A stretch of DNA of 64,000 nt from Ophiosphaerella korrae. Taxonomy: Eukaryota > Ascomycota > Dothideomycetes > Pleosporales > Phaeosphaeriaceae. Positions 10,095 through 22,347 of the stretch are shown one piece after another. The notes beneath the pieces are model-generated. The model ran no database searches. It was not told where the DNA came from and saw nothing but the letters and a program-made list of their open reading frames with translations. The stretch spans positions 62,001 to 126,000 of the forward strand of contig JALNQF010000022.1 in assembly GCA_028456385.1 (NCBI GenBank). Direction: 5' to 3'. Positions within the stretch are counted from its first letter, which is position 1; each line of letters begins with the position of its first letter. The translations under genes were made by a program, and so were the position numbers.

Positions 10095-11100
10095 TTATAA
10101 TATAACGCAGCGACAACCGGCAGTTTGCTCTTCCTCTCCATCTCTTCTGTTTGTGCCTTTACTTGTCTTTGCATCCTCTTCGTCAACAACTTCTTGCGGC
10201 TTGACCGTCATATGAACAACATTTGGAGTATCTGTTTGGAAGCGGCAGTCTGTGAGTTGTTAGCATTTATGCAATGACTAAGGCGTGGAAAGCGTTCAGT
10301 GGTTGCGCATGGCCTGAGAAATGTGGCCGATACGCTAATTGCTGCGCCTTGCCCAGCAGCAGAACAAGCCATGCCAAGAAACCGTGCAGAGTCCGGACTT
10401 TTATTACGTACCTTTTAGTGGCGATTTGTCGTCCAGCATACGTCCAAAGTGTATCAGTCGTATGGAGCTCGGTGATGTTGGCCGGGGTTCCCATTCTATG
10501 CCAAGTCAGTCAGTCGCTTCGTGCGTGGGGGAGACGCAGACGGATGCTTGTGATGGGCTTACCTTCGCGCCAGTCTCTCCATATTAGCTCCTTAAGGGTA
10601 TAAACACTAATGTTATAGGGATTCATATCATCGACAGAAACGTTGCGCTTCTTGAGATACCTCTCATCGATCTTGTACGGGTGTCGTGCGCCTGTGGACG
10701 GAAGAAGCAACATTATGACTACTACTGGACCATTAGAATTATCTGGGTTGGCTGCCGGTGTGTCGGTCGAAGGTCCGATTGCCTCGGTCTCTGCGCGATT
10801 TAGGTCGATTAGGGGTGCTGGCTTTGTCGACGGTGTGCTGGCGGGCTCAGTACTTGGGGGCGCGGTTTCGGAAGTTTGAGGTGCTGCCGTGGTGGCTGGA
10901 ATAGTCGTGGAGTTGTCCAGGACAGGCGCATTGGCGTCTGTACTTGGTGCCGTTGGGCCAGATGAGGGCAGCGTCTTCATCTCGACTGGGCTGGACGATA
11001 GGGCTTCTCTAGGCGTACTCTCTGTCCGTGGTGCCGCTACGGCCTGCTGTGGACTACTCTGCCCTGCTGGTGACGGCTGGTTGGCGCCCGTCGAGGTCAT
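10095..11100 (-). CDS. Prenylated membrane-anchored ubiquitin-fold protein (UBL3/Rad60-SLD_2 type)
   Basis: Three exons (11100-10563, 10495-10412, 10249-10095; introns 67 and 162 nt) give 258 residues. The first 120 or so residues are Ser/Thr/Pro/Ala-rich and probably disordered. From about residue 130 comes a ubiquitin-like fold: VVVIMLLLPSTGARHPYKID, SVYTLKELIWRDWREEWEPR, SIRLIHFGRMLDDKSPLKD, TPNVVHMTVKP. Splice sites are fixed by this conserved run. The protein ends GCRCVIL, a CaaX box with Leu last, predicting geranylgeranylation and membrane attachment, as in plant MUBs and animal UBL3. UBL3 relatives recruit E2 enzymes or sort proteins to membranes; the fungal role is not established. 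ATG 11100 starts the frame; the preceding in-frame codon candidates are not ATG. Confidence 0.88.
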
Positions 11101-12080
11101 GGCGGCCAATACCCAGTGCTCCTTCTCCACGATGTCAATGGCGATAACGATTGCAGAACGCCAAGCGAGTGAGGGTATAATGGGGTTTCAATATACGGAG
11201 AGTCGAGAGGATGGCGGCGGGCAGGATGAGAAGGCGATGTAGTGAGGCGATGTGCAGTCTAACAAGTCGGAGTAAGAGTGACAGCGAAAGTGCATGTCTC
11301 AGCAGCGGGATCATGGATAGTCGGAAGGGGTAACCGTGCACGGCTAAGGAAAGCGCGGCGCACGGTACTGCCTTGTTCTCCACAACCGCTTGCTCACAAA
11401 CCTGGCACCAGAGATCCGCTTGTCTCCACCAGAACTACGGTTGGTCAACGGTCCAGAGCGTCATTCCTATCCGCCAAACACGTATCGGCAACAGCCACCC
11501 TTCGCTTAATTGCTGCGTTTCCCGGGCTATGCGAACGGCTGATCTAGTATTCCAGATAGTGGTAGCAATTCCTCCGCCAGCTAGTGTCGTGCCGCACCAG
11601 GTTTTGGAGCCCCAGCCTGGCTACCCCTGCGTCTTGCTGTCACGATAATTGGTGAGTGGTACACCCACCAAAGCTACGGATCTGAGGTTTGGTTGGCACC
11701 TACTTGGGGCATGGCTAGCGCGTGTCGGTTTGCCTCTAGCCGCATTGATCCAACTGGTTGTCACTGTCTACCTCGTTACAAAGGCGTTTTCGCGGGTCCA
11801 TAGCATACAGTGAGCATGTGACAGCCGTGACAGATGCGGCAGATGTGACAAATGCCTACCATTTGCGACGCATCTAGTCATGTTGAAAAGTTATAAGTTA
11901 GAGGCAGTTTATGAATTGCTTCGTTTACTTTAATCGTCATCAGCAGCAGCGTCTGTCTATAAGGCCCACGTGACATATTCCATGCATCTAGCTTTTGGCG
12001 CTGGAAATGCCCATCTCGAAGCTCGTAAGCGTCCGTCATTTCTTGTCTGTTTAGGTATGCTATTCCGTCAGCCCTACACA
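11101..12080. other. Intergenic region
   Basis: About 1 kb with only short, unrecognisable open frames on both strands. The right end is the 3' flank of UMP1 and the left end the promoter of the ubiquitin-fold gene. Confidence 0.5.
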
Positions 12081-12640
12081 TCTACCAGTTCATCTTCATC
12101 TTGGCCTCCATCTCAGAATGGAAGTCGGGCGTTTCACGAAGTTCATTGCCTGCAGCATGTTAGCAAATCCGTACCTCAAACAAAAGACGCAGTGCTGTGA
12201 ATAATACTGCATCACAGCACAGCGTGTATCTTACCAGTAAAGACATCCTCCCAACCGATCTCCGTATCCCGCCCCTCGAGAATATCCTTATGCACCCCAC
12301 TTGAGCGGCCAAGAGCAGCCGGCCGCCACTCACCCGCCTGCGTGATCTTGAGTTCCATGCCCCGTCGCACGGGCTCTGCAATACCAAATTGGCGCCGCAA
12401 CATCTCCATCTTCACGCGGTCCTGGGTCTCGCGCCATTGTGTTAGGCGGGCCTCAAGTGGATGGGCTGACTGAAGTGCAATAGGTTCTTTTGACGACGGG
12501 CTAGCTGATACTGTCGAGGTCTGGCCTAGGCGCGAGCGAAGTGTGTCATGGACGCCGGGTGCAGAAGGTGCGGAAGTTTCCAGTTGGGTCTGCGAAGGGT
12601 GGGCTTTCTGGGGAACGAAGCGGAGAGCCTGGGAATCCAT
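12081..12640 (-). CDS. UMP1: Proteasome maturation factor Ump1
   Basis: Two exons, 12640-12235 and 12148-12081, joined across an 86-nt intron (phase 1) give 157 residues, the normal Ump1 size. The conserved core is present: HPLEARLTQWRETQD, then MEMLRRQFGIAEPVRRGMEL, then DTEIGWEDVFTG, followed by the exon 2 tail TPDFHSEMEAKMKMNW. Ump1 is a chaperone that sits inside the assembling 20S half-proteasome, aids beta-subunit maturation, and becomes the first substrate. The disordered N-terminal half is typical. An ATG about 58 nt upstream is followed directly by a GT donor-like sequence, so a tiny upstream exon is possible. The annotated start is the simplest reading. Confidence 0.93.
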
Positions 12641-12935
12641 ATTAGCAGAGCATTCTTGGTGAGTAACTACTGAAGCTATATAAAGATACTAACCATGGTT
12701 TTGGAGAGTAGTTATTGGAGTGGGTAGTAAAGGTAGTGTTAAATTTGAGGCTGATGACACTTTATTTGCTAGACGGGGGTGTTGACGACGGAGCTCGCTG
12801 GAGCTCAAGGCTCCCGCACTGACGCGCTGTTCTACTAGCGTCTCGCCAAGACATTGTTGTTACAAGGGCAGCTACCTTCAGAAATGTCACAATCCTTGAT
12901 TCAAAGTAGTCGAGTCGTTTGACTCGCTCTCATGT

Positions 12936-14118
12936 CTATAGGTCTAATATATCTGACAGTGGGAGCTCCCAGACCACACATGTGGCCAACATCGCGCCTA
13001 TACTAACCAATGCTGCCATCAGAATGTTGACAGCGTTATTGTCCAGTATATCGCTACCCACCTCGATCCTACGGCTCTCATGACTTCTCTCTTCGTTTCC
13101 AGCAATTCCAGATTTTGTTCCGGTACGTGGGATCGGATCGGGGCCTCTAGCACCAACACCAGTCGTCTTCGCAATACCCTCTTTACCTTCCTGGTAGCTG
13201 TGAATACTGCTCTGCAACTGAGCTGGCTTTTTGTAGTTCAATGACTGGCCGTGCACTAGAACCTTTTTCCCTCCTTCACCTTCTATGACCCTCCCCGAGT
13301 GTACATCGACTACGCTGGCTTGAAATAGGGCACCAAGGAGCGAGTCTAAGAGCGTACCACTGAAGCCTGCTGCTGTCAAGGCGAGAGTATAAATGGCCTT
13401 CTCCATGAAATCCCAATCCCTGCAGAATGGTACGATGAGCGTCGAGGTTGCCGAAAGAATGAAAGCCCCAAGCAAGCCAGCACCCAACCCAGCGATAGTC
13501 ACCCCACCATTTGTTCCGGGAGGGACGACGCGCCAGGGAGCGGTAATGAGGCGTGGCCTCGACTTAGAGAGAATGCCTAGCTCCGATGAAAACGTGTCTG
13601 CAGCAACGGCAGCATAATTGCTATAATCTATTAGCAAATAATTGTGTCCGCGATTATGCATGACGTACGCCACGATTCCAACTACCAACGCATCGCTGCG
13701 TCTGCCCCAGCATAGGTCCTTACTATAATCATATCTTCCCGATTTTTTAAGATGCCAGCAATGCAATAAAATGAGGATTGATGCGACGCCCGAGTTCGCA
13801 AAGACTTGGATGTGGTTGCGTGGTCCTTCTCCGCCAGATGCACCCGTCGCAGATTGTGTCAAGCTCGCTTTAATCTCATGCTTTACCTGCATGCCAGTTA
13901 ATGATGTATATTGCTAGCTTCGAGTTAAATACCTTTGTGGCGGCAGTCCCAACTAAAAAGAAGACTGCAAGCAATGAAAAAAACACACTCCATGGATGTA
14001 TAGCATGAACAATCGCAGTTATGAACGCAGCCAAGATACCAACAGGTGTGAGGGATTTTCGCGACCAAGCACGGTACACAAGGGCAGCAATAGCTGGCAC
14101 CGCAATGTAGGGTTTCAT
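12936..14118 (-). CDS. TMEM19 / DUF92 family multi-pass membrane protein
   Basis: Exons 14118-13933, 13886-13669 and 13620-12936 (introns 46 and 48 nt) give 362 residues. The second intron is in frame (48 nt, with a GCTAAT branch-like site) and its removal restores VVGIVANYAAVAADTFSSELG. Family hallmarks are YAAVAADTFSSELGILSKSRP, PGTNGGVTIAGLGAG and GFSGTLLDSLLGALFQ, with hydrophobic helices throughout. Relatives include TMEM19 and the plant VTE6 phytyl-phosphate kinase; whether the fungal protein is a kinase is unknown. I chose Met at 14118 (MKPYIAVPAIAAL) because the hydrophobic N-terminus of the family begins there. An in-frame ATG at 14196 would add 26 residues. Confidence 0.85.
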
Positions 14119-15337
14119 CGTATTAGGTATAGGATGGAGGTGTTGCACGGAGCTGGCTGGTTGTTGCGTCACCAGCTTCGCTAAAGCTGCAAGCATTCAG
14201 CCCTACCTATCTGCTTGGCATGGCATCCTCGCATCGGGTGTATTATGGGATCCTACAGGTGCCCCTTCAAACAACTCAGTTTGCTTATTGATGGAAGTAC
14301 CAGACGATAAGCTAAGCCATTCTGGCACGGATGCATTCTGAACGCTTGGCTCTTCGACTCTGCGTGTCTACCGCATGCCACTTCGAGGATTATTAGTACA
14401 CCAACTATTGCACTAAGCTATCTCTTTGTCCTTCTCCAAGCTACAACAGCCTTTGTTACTAGAAGGTTTGTGGTAGTGGATATGATCACTTCGATAGCCG
14501 TGGAATCATGCAGCATGCTATCTGCATCTCTTTTCAGTGCCTGCTGCTTGAAAGATTTTCATTCAATCGGAGTACGTTTGCATACGTACCTGAGTGCGTA
14601 AGTGGTAAAGATACATGGCATCTAGAGCCAGGCCTAGTGTCTACCAAATGTTGTGCTAATAAGAGCTTGGCAAGGCTTGTTCGTGCTTCGATCCCCCTCT
14701 CTCTTCACTATACCTAGTATTACCCGCTAGACTACCCTCCAAGGCTCCAAAATACTACAAGCACGGGGTGAGGCTTATCGTTTGTAGAGCGGGCTTGTGT
14801 GCAGACAAAATGACTTGTGCACAGACTGTAGAATAATACTATTGTAATCTGAAAACACGAAGCCGAGATTAACAAGCAGGCGACCGTGCGAAGCAGGTAC
14901 TATGTGTATCGATGAGCCCATGACACCTCGGCGCACAATAACTGCATCGCCCAACAGACAGAGCGACAGGGTGTCAGCCTCAAGATGCGATTGGCCCGCT
15001 CAGCTAGCCTAGATAGGTATAGTCCCTTTCTGCTCAGCCACCACCCGGCGTCTGTAACGAGCGCAACAGCGACAAGCAATGCTTAATTGACAAGTTCAGC
15101 TTTAGAGTTACATTGATACGATTGGTGAATATGAGTGTAATACGAGTAATGGCTATGTTGGAAGGCCTGGAGAGCCACACGTTCTGTCATCACCAGCCTA
15201 TCCCGTTTGGGACAGCTCTGCGCACATGAAGTAAAGAGATATAAGTTATCTAAGATACTCCCTATGATTGAAATTATTCCGAGTTGACAAGCCTCATCTA
15301 ATAACCTCTTCCCTCAGCCTCCTTACATTCATCAACC
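14119..15337. other. Intergenic region
   Basis: About 1.2 kb, divergent promoter space between the TMEM19-like gene and the MFS transporter. No gene, tRNA or repeat recognised. Confidence 0.5.
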
Positions 15338-17422
15338 ATGGCTATCTTTCTCTTCAAACTTGTACGAAGGAAAATACGGGAGAATCAAGCTAAAAAAGCA
15401 GTTCCAACCACAGATGATTCTCATCTCGTGCCAGAAGTTGCTCCCGGTCAGAAACACGGCCAGGAAACCCACGATGCGTCCCTCAGCCCTGGAGATGAGG
15501 CAAAGCAGAAGGAAGAGAAACGTAGGCGGAGGTCTCAATGGAAACTCATGCTCGGGCTTGCATTGCCCAACTTCCTCGCTGCCGTCGACGTTACGATCGT
15601 AGCGCCAGCCATACCACTCATCTCGTCGCATTTTAGTATGTTATTTTCTTTATCAGGGCCTTCTTTACCACAAGCTAACAAATCTACCCAGATCATATGT
15701 CCGGAAGCTTCAACTGGATCGTCGCTGCCTACACCTTGACATTTACCACATTTGTCCCAGCATCCGGACAACTTGCCGAAATCTATGGACGCCACTTCGC
15801 GCTCCAATTTGAGATGTTCTGGATCATGATTGGCAGTGTGTTATGCGCTGCCGCCCCAAGCTGGGCATGCCTGTTACTAGGCAGAGCACTCCAAGGCTTA
15901 GGCGCTGCAGGTATTATGAGCTTGAGCCGTATCATTTTGTCAGATGGTGCAACATTGGCCGAAAACGCGAGGAACAATTCCATTCTCTCCTTGATTAGCG
16001 GCGTGAGGTATGATAACCCTATTGTCCTTGATTTTGACATATTGTCTGATATTGAATTTGATTTATAGTTACTCAATCGGACCAGTAATTGGAGGGTACC
16101 TCGCGGGTGCAAGTTGGCGATACCTTTTTATCCTACCCGTTGGCGTTGCTGTCCTGTCAATCATTATTATCTTCTTCGCCATGCGTCCTGAACTGGTACG
16201 TGGCCGCCCATCCGCCGCCGTAGGTGAATCGCGACGACTCGGCTACATCAACGGTCTCCGGATCATCGACTGGCCGGGCATGATCATGTTCATTCTCGGA
16301 GTCGGCGCCATCATCCTCGCGATCCAATGGGGCGGCACATCGTATGCATGGAATGCGCCCGCGACCATCGCTCCATTTGTCGTCGGCGGTATACTATGCG
16401 TCGGCTTCTTCCTCTACGAATACCTTCTAAGCCCCGGCCGTCTTGTTGCCCGTATATTTCCCTCCCAAATCCCCATGATCCCGTCTTCCCTCTTCCGCAA
16501 GAAAGACACCACCTTTCTCATGACCATCAACTTCTCCGCTGGTGTCTCCCTCGTCTCAGCATTCTACTTCCTCTCCATATATTGGCAACTCGCCGAGGGC
16601 TACGCCCCCTCCCAAGCCGGCATCCAACTCCTCTACTATACGCCCGGCCTTGGCGTAGGCATTCAAGTCGCAATGTTCCTTTGTAACCGCTGGCCGCGCC
16701 AAACCTTCTTCCCTCTAATGTGGGGATCCATCGTCGAAGGCGTCGGCCTCGCACTCCTCACATACGCCATCTCAATCCGCCACCAGACTCTCGTCAAAGT
16801 CTTTCTCGCCGTCGCCGGCGCTGGAACAGGTCTCCGCTTCATGCCTGTGGTTCTCCATGCCGCGGGCATTTGGAGCACGCGGATCCCGAGCATGCAGAGC
16901 TTGCTGAGCTTCATGTTGCCGCTTGGCGAAACAATCGGCATCTCAATGATGGGAAGCGTTTTCTCCAATAAATTGAACATTGGCCTTCGAAGCATTGCGA
17001 GTTTAAATGCCGGGCTCAACATTCCGAGTCACGGGCCGCCGAATCTCGCAGAGCTGAACAATCTTCCGTTGGATGTCAAGACCGATGTGCAAAATGCTGC
17101 TGCGAGGGCGGTCATGTGGGCTTTTATCACTGTGTTGCCGTTCGTTGGCTTATCGATTGTTGCTTCGGTGATGTTGGGTAATGTGTGGATTGGGAAGGGC
17201 GCGTCGAGAGTGGAGGAGGGCAAGGTACCGGAGAAGGGAATGGTAATGTATGGATCGTACATTGTTGCTGCTATGACGGGAAGTGTGGAAGCCCATAAGC
17301 AAGATTTGGACGTGAATATTGAACAGGAAGACGAGGTGAAGAGGGAGACGGTCCGAGATATTGAAGCCACTGGTGCCCTATCAGCACCGGAGATGGTACA
17401 CGTGAACGAGAGACGTACCTAG
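15338..17422 (+). CDS. MFS drug:H+ antiporter, DHA2 (14-helix) type
   Basis: Exons 15338-15635, 15692-16007 and 16069-17422 (introns 56 and 61 nt) give 655 residues. After a charged cytosolic N-terminus, helix 1 carries the DHA2 motif LAAVDVTIVAPAIP (about 79-92). SGSFNWIVAAYTL (helix 2), ASGQLAEIYGRHFAL (MFS motif A), LLGRALQGLGAAGI and YSIGPVIGGYLAG (antiporter motif C region) follow, then long hydrophobic segments to about residue 600 and a hydrophilic tail. Such pumps export toxic compounds or fungal metabolites at the plasma membrane by proton exchange. Substrate is unknown; no biosynthetic core enzyme lies next to it, so it does not look like part of a secondary-metabolite cluster. Confidence 0.92.
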
Positions 17423-17628
17423 GATAACGTATGTGCGGTGCGGGAATGGTTAGAGTCGTAGAATATTTTGTACCCAGTACCCTGTCCATTACGTATTACG
17501 TAGACATACCGGCGGATAGAACAGAAATTAGATTGATAACATTATTCATTATTCATTCCTAATTGCACGTTGCCGCAGTCTTATTGAGAATCTGTTGGGT
17601 TGCTCGTCACATACATGTTCCGAGTCCC

Positions 17629-20019
17629 TTAGCATATCCGCTCATGCGGCTCTCTCCACGGAACCCCTAAAATTTCAAAAATCTTCTTCTCGCTCCGCCC
17701 CTCAACAGGAACACCTTCATTCAACTTCTCCCCTCGCCTCCCTCGTCTAACATCCTTGTATAGTCCTCTTTGATTCAACCTCATATTCCTTTTTCTTGCT
17801 AACAACCTTATGCTCCGATTGAAAGTGTCGTTACCTGTGAAATATATCAATGCGGCGCCCATCTCATCTTCTGGAACAAGGAGTAGGTCCATACGACGCC
17901 ATGTTGTTGAACTAGGCAAGCAAGATGCGCCATGCCATCTAGTACCACTTGTATCGTAGAAACGCGGAGTCGCAAGTGAGACCTTGAGGAATCCGGTAGT
18001 GAAGAGCTGTGGAATAAGTTTATCAAAAATTGTTGAGCGAAGTGTGGCAAGTGAAGCACCCGGACATGTGATAATCATGTCAATGTCACTAGAATCATTT
18101 GCACCGCGGCGGTAGCTGCCCATGATGGTTGCTTGAAATTTATCATTAATGCTTCCTAGTGCATTTTTGACAATGGCGCCATGGGCCTCGACTTCTGAAC
18201 GCGATATACGGGAGTTGAAGTCCTCATAGTGTTCTATACCGATCTTGTGATTGCTTGTAAGCTTTGCTTTCATTTTCAGGTCTTCAAGCGTACGATAGCC
18301 GCACTGGATCCACCTGTTCGCCTGGATAAGGCCTGCATCATATATGCCAAGGAAAAGACGGAGAACCGAGTCCAAAGGATCGTCGTGAGTATTATCTAAT
18401 TTCTTGAGTCGATCTGTGAGTACAATTTCTTCAATCTTGTCGGCAAGTCGTTGACCAATGAAAGGTAGTGCAACCGCTTGCCTTGCGGTTGTAATCTTGG
18501 AGGTTTGCTTCTTGAGTGTCGTGATTCCCTTACGGTAGGCAAATGTCCGCCATTGGTCTTGTATTTGATCATAATACTTACACATCTCGTCCAGAATTTG
18601 TATGGTTCGCGCATTAGGGTTTTGTGGTGAAAAGCCGCTGTTACTTGGATCCATGCATTGAAATGTATTCATGTTCAAGCCTTTGTCTCGAAGCGCGGAC
18701 GATTTCGAAACAAAGTCGAACTTCCTCTGCATTTTTGGTGCTGGATTTGAAACCTCCTCGTCAGTGCCTTCTTCCTCGTCATCTACAAGAGTTGGAGGGG
18801 GTGACACTGCATCATCGTCTTCGTCCAGTGGGAGGTGAGACAGAGCTATTGTCTCCTTAATGGCTTGTGATAAGGCATCGTCGAAAGGTACAACCATCCC
18901 AGTCGACTCATCGTGCTGGAGCACTGGGTCTGAAGAGGGCATCACAAAACTATCCTTCACAATAGCCTCATCTGATGAGCTTCGAGATTCCTCTACAGGT
19001 AGCAAACCAGATACTAGGCTCTCTTCCGTCGGCGGAGAGTCTATTTTCTGTGTTCTTTGCAAGTCAATCTGCCGTCTTGGAGATTTGATCTTCAGCGAGG
19101 TTTGTGCAAGACCAGAGTTTTGTAGTAGCTCTGCTGCTAGATTCGACTGTCTACTTTGAGGTATACCCTTTATGGCAAATCGGTTTGCAGTAGGATCAAG
19201 AAGCTTCTCCAATTCTATACACTGCGGGATGTACGGGTCGAATTTGGCTAGCACGAGTTTTCTCTTATCATTTGTGAGCATTTAATTCGGAACAAGTGGC
19301 TTGGCTCTTACCGAAAGACTTGCCTGGTTTAGATGTCGAAGCAATTGGCTATACGTATAACTCGAATCATCGACCAAGATATGTGTAATGTCATCTCGCC
19401 ACCGTTTGACCCAAGCAGCCCCTAATTGGATCACTTTATGTATCCGCATACGGCGTGGCATGCTTATGTCATCGTTAGGGTAGAAGTATACCACCTTGCC
19501 TTTAAGTAATTGTTTATCTTCCGGCTCTAATTTGATATTTTGTGCAAGCTCAACCTTCTTCCCATGGCTCAATTCTCGAGGTATATCACCCGCGTGCTTG
19601 TAAAATGGAGACTGATCAAGCCTCGCCATTTCTGGGAGTGGGGTGACTCGCTTCAGTCTTCCAACGCTTTCTATTCTCGGTGGCTGTACAATTGGGGAAT
19701 TGAGGGTCGGAAAGCTTTGTGTAATGTCTACTTCTGGTGCTGTCGATGTCCGAGGTAACTTTCGATCGAAGTTCCTTGTTCCAGTACGATGCTTAATGGT
19801 ATGCGCCTCAAATTCTGCTTGCCTCTCTTTGGGTGTTGGACCGAGGAAGCTGCTTCTTTGCCTCTGAAGAGCGGGTGTCGGCATCGCTCTCGAATCTGCT
19901 AAAGCGCGGTCGATAGCATCGAAGCCCGCGTTTGCAAATTCCTGCTCATCATCGGATACATCCAACAGCGCTTGCTCCTCAAAATAAGCCTCTTTTGCGG
20001 ATAGGTTAGTATCTGCCAT
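17629..20019 (-). CDS. POL4: Family X DNA polymerase (Pol IV / Pol lambda-like)
   Basis: Two exons, 20019-19312 and 19263-17629, separated by a 48-nt phase-0 intron, give 780 residues. The N-terminal third is mostly disordered; a BRCT domain spans about residues 165-270 (KGKVVYFYPNDD, then WRDDITHILVDDSSYTYSQL). The polymerase domain starts near 450 with helix-hairpin-helix elements (ALPFIGQRLADKIEEIV and LFLGIYDAGLIQANRWI). The nucleotidyltransferase motif GSYRRGANDSSDID holds catalytic Asp 629 and 631, with the third Asp at about 695 in RRMDLLLVP. YFTG at 710-713 is the sugar-selecting loop. The enzyme fills gaps in base excision repair and end joining. It is divergent from ATP10. The exact subfamily is inferred from BRCT plus fungal origin. 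Confidence 0.92.
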
Positions 20020-20410
20020 CGTGATGGAAAAACGGGTAAGGCCTTAAGGCTCGATTGGTTATTGGTGAATTATGGAGAGAAGTAGCGAGTGGTACAGGTG
20101 AGATATTATATGAATGGTTCTCACGGTGGCTGGATGGCCTGGCGAGGATAAGCGCACCGGTTTGCAGACCGTGTCCGGTACATTTATGCTTGTGGGAATG
20201 ACCTATGTCTTATATGACCCCACACGCTCGTTCGTTATTGACTTTGTGGGACGTCGCCGAGGCAGCAGCGCGTAAGACAAATAAATTAGGAAACGCGAAA
20301 GCACGTGGAGAAGAAAGTACTTTAGCCGATTGTAGACTGGCGGGACAGCTCATCATTGTACAGCGGATAACATTTTTGGGACTAAGCTCACCACCACGCT
20401 TCACACCGAC
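20020..20410. promoter_or_regulatory. Shared divergent promoter region, POL4 / ATP10
   Basis: 391 nt between two start codons facing away from each other. It must hold both promoters; no specific element could be assigned. Confidence 0.5.
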
Positions 20411-21388
20411 ATGTTACAACCCAGGATAACAATGCCATTACGGCGTAGAATTCTCAATGCATCATCAGCCTGCTACAACTCTTATATCAGAGCACCGAGT
20501 CGCTCACTATTGAAACGAGCGTCCATTCGCGGCTTTACTTCTGCCCGCCTGCTGTACCGTCCTATCACAGACGAACTCAAGCCCAGCGAGATCAAAGCTG
20601 CAGCCACAACCACCATCACCACCACACCCGAGCCAAATGATGAAGACATCTTCATCCCAAAGCCATTGGGCCGACCAATTGGTTTTCGAGAGCCCCCAAA
20701 AGCTGGCGAGAACACAAGCAACAAGCAACCCAAGAAAGACTATTCAGGCATGACGATGTCGCAACGAAATCTCGAAAAGCGCAAAGATCTCGTAGAGAAA
20801 TGGAGTACAAATTATTTCCGCGACTTCAAAAACATCCGAAAATACCGGTCAGGCAAAACGTTCATTGCGAACCCGCGCATCTTCAAGCAGGAAGCAGCAT
20901 TATACTTCCCCAATTTCCATGGTGACACATTGGCAGAGAGTGGCGCAGACACAACGAATATTCTGAAAGGAAAGATTAGCGTTGTGAATGTGTATAGCAG
21001 TCAGTGGGGCGAAGCGCAAGCAAAAACGTTCACCGGAAAGAAGACCAATACTGCGTTACATCAACTGTTGGCGCAAAGCCCACACGTGGTGCAAATGGTA
21101 GACGTTAATATCGAGGAGAATAGCTTGAAAGCATGGATTATTGCGCTATTTCGATGGCGGGTGCGCGCTTCGAAGCCCAAAGAAGACTGGGGGAAATACT
21201 TCGTAGTGAGGAAGGGTGTCAGTGAGAAGATCCGAGAGACGATTGGATTATTGAATGGAAGGGTTGGATATGTGTATATTGTGGATCAAGAATGCAAAAT
21301 CAGATGGGCAGGGAGCGGGAACGCGGAAGGGACAGAGATGGACGATCTCAATAGAGGTGTGGGTAAGCTGGTTGCAGAGGCTACTTAA
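20411..21388 (+). CDS. ATP10: Mitochondrial F1F0 ATP synthase assembly factor ATP10
   Basis: An intronless frame of 325 residues. The N-terminus is Arg/Ser-rich and lacks acids for about 50 residues (MPLRRRILNASSACYN), a mitochondrial presequence. The mature part has the ATP10 pattern: LEKRKDLVEKWSTNYFRDF, RSGKTFIANPRIFKQEAALYF, KGKISVVNVYSSQWGEAQ, then a thioredoxin-like C-terminal half ending VGYVYIVDQECKIRWAGSG. ATP10 is a matrix/inner-membrane chaperone for Atp6 insertion into the F0 sector. Translation could instead begin at the second Met (20432), which still leaves the presequence intact. Confidence 0.92.
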   Translation: MLQPRITMPLRRRILNASSACYNSYIRAPSRSLLKRASIRGFTSARLLYRPITDELKPSEIKAAATTTITTTPEPNDEDIFIPKPLGRPIGFREPPKAGENTSNKQPKKDYSGMTMSQRNLEKRKDLVEKWSTNYFRDFKNIRKYRSGKTFIANPRIFKQEAALYFPNFHGDTLAESGADTTNILKGKISVVNVYSSQWGEAQAKTFTGKKTNTALHQLLAQSPHVVQMVDVNIEENSLKAWIIALFRWRVRASKPKEDWGKYFVVRKGVSEKIRETIGLLNGRVGYVYIVDQECKIRWAGSGNAEGTEMDDLNRGVGKLVAEAT

Positions 21389-21549
21389 AGCCATAACGAG
21401 GAGGTCGTTGATATATTGTACACTACTATATACCCCAAACCTAAACGCCTTACGCACGCCACGCGAACAATAGTCATGAGGATATCCTACCCGCTCAAAC
21501 GCCAACCGAATGAAGTGACAATTAACATATGAGTCGAGGGTGATCCCGT

Positions 21550-22347
21550 TCACCTAAACCATAATAGCATCAGAAAGCAGAAGGCAATAAAGCTTCCCAG
21601 AATAATGCCGTCTCTTCTCTTCTTTGTCCCAATTCGGCCGATCAAGCTATTGATGCCTGGTACATGGCTCGCTGCACCAACTATCCTTCTATTGATGTTC
21701 GCAAGGGTTTCTCTTTGGATTGCAAAGTTCTCCTGTACGGCATACGCCTGGCTCAACACTGAGTCGGTGACATCATTGGTCCTATCAAGGCGCTGGCGCT
21801 CGTCCAGCATATAATCTGCTTCAGCTTGACCCGGATTTGAAGATCGATAAGCGTCAATATCTGATCGTACGTTTGAGAGGAGGTTGGCTCGGTTGCGTGC
21901 GTCAGCTATCGTGGCCTTTAGGCGGCCCAGTTCGCGGCGGTGGTCAACGAGGATTTCACGATGTCGTGCGAGATTGTTCTGCTTGACAGCAGAAGAAGAG
22001 TGTGCTGATTCAGAGTCGAGAAGTCGCGCTAGTTGACCGACTAGGCCATCTCTCTAGTAACTAGATCAGCTGGTTCTCAACTGAAATGGGAGGTGAATCG
22101 CACCTGTTCAAGGATATCATTGAGCCTTGTTTCTACACGCAGCTCCTCTTCTGATGGCTTCGCCGGTATTTTAGGGGTCGAGGCGAACTGTGAGTATGTA
22201 TGAAATAGAGTCTCTGTCTAGCATTCCTCGTCAGTATGTACAATGAAGACCGATAACTCCGCTTGGGGTAGGTATGTCACAAACCTGTTGTTCCAAAGTG
22301 CGCGCTTGTTGGCGCAGTTGTGCCCATCCACCACCTGTTGAGGACAT
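21550..22347 (-). CDS. GOS1: Golgi v-/t-SNARE GOS1 (GOSR1/GS28)
   Basis: Exons 22347-22285, 22217-22104 and 22053-21550 (introns 67 and 50 nt, all phase 0) yield 226 residues, like yeast Gos1. It begins MSSTGGGWAQLRQQARTLEQQ, followed by the helical N-domain (ETLFHTYSQFAS, EELRVETRLNDILEQRDGLV). The SNARE helix covers about residues 140-200, with VLSQAYAVQENFAIQRETL carrying the zero-layer Gln, and a single C-terminal membrane anchor (DGIILGSFIAFCFLMLLWF) ends the protein. It acts in ER-Golgi and intra-Golgi vesicle fusion. It is divergent from RPL35 by 260 nt and convergent with ATP10 (161 nt apart). Confidence 0.93.

Noticed and set aside
15338..17422. Secondary-metabolite cluster around the DHA2 transporter
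   Set aside because: Neighbours are TMEM19-like, DNA polymerase X and ATP10; no PKS, NRPS, terpene cyclase or P450 nearby.
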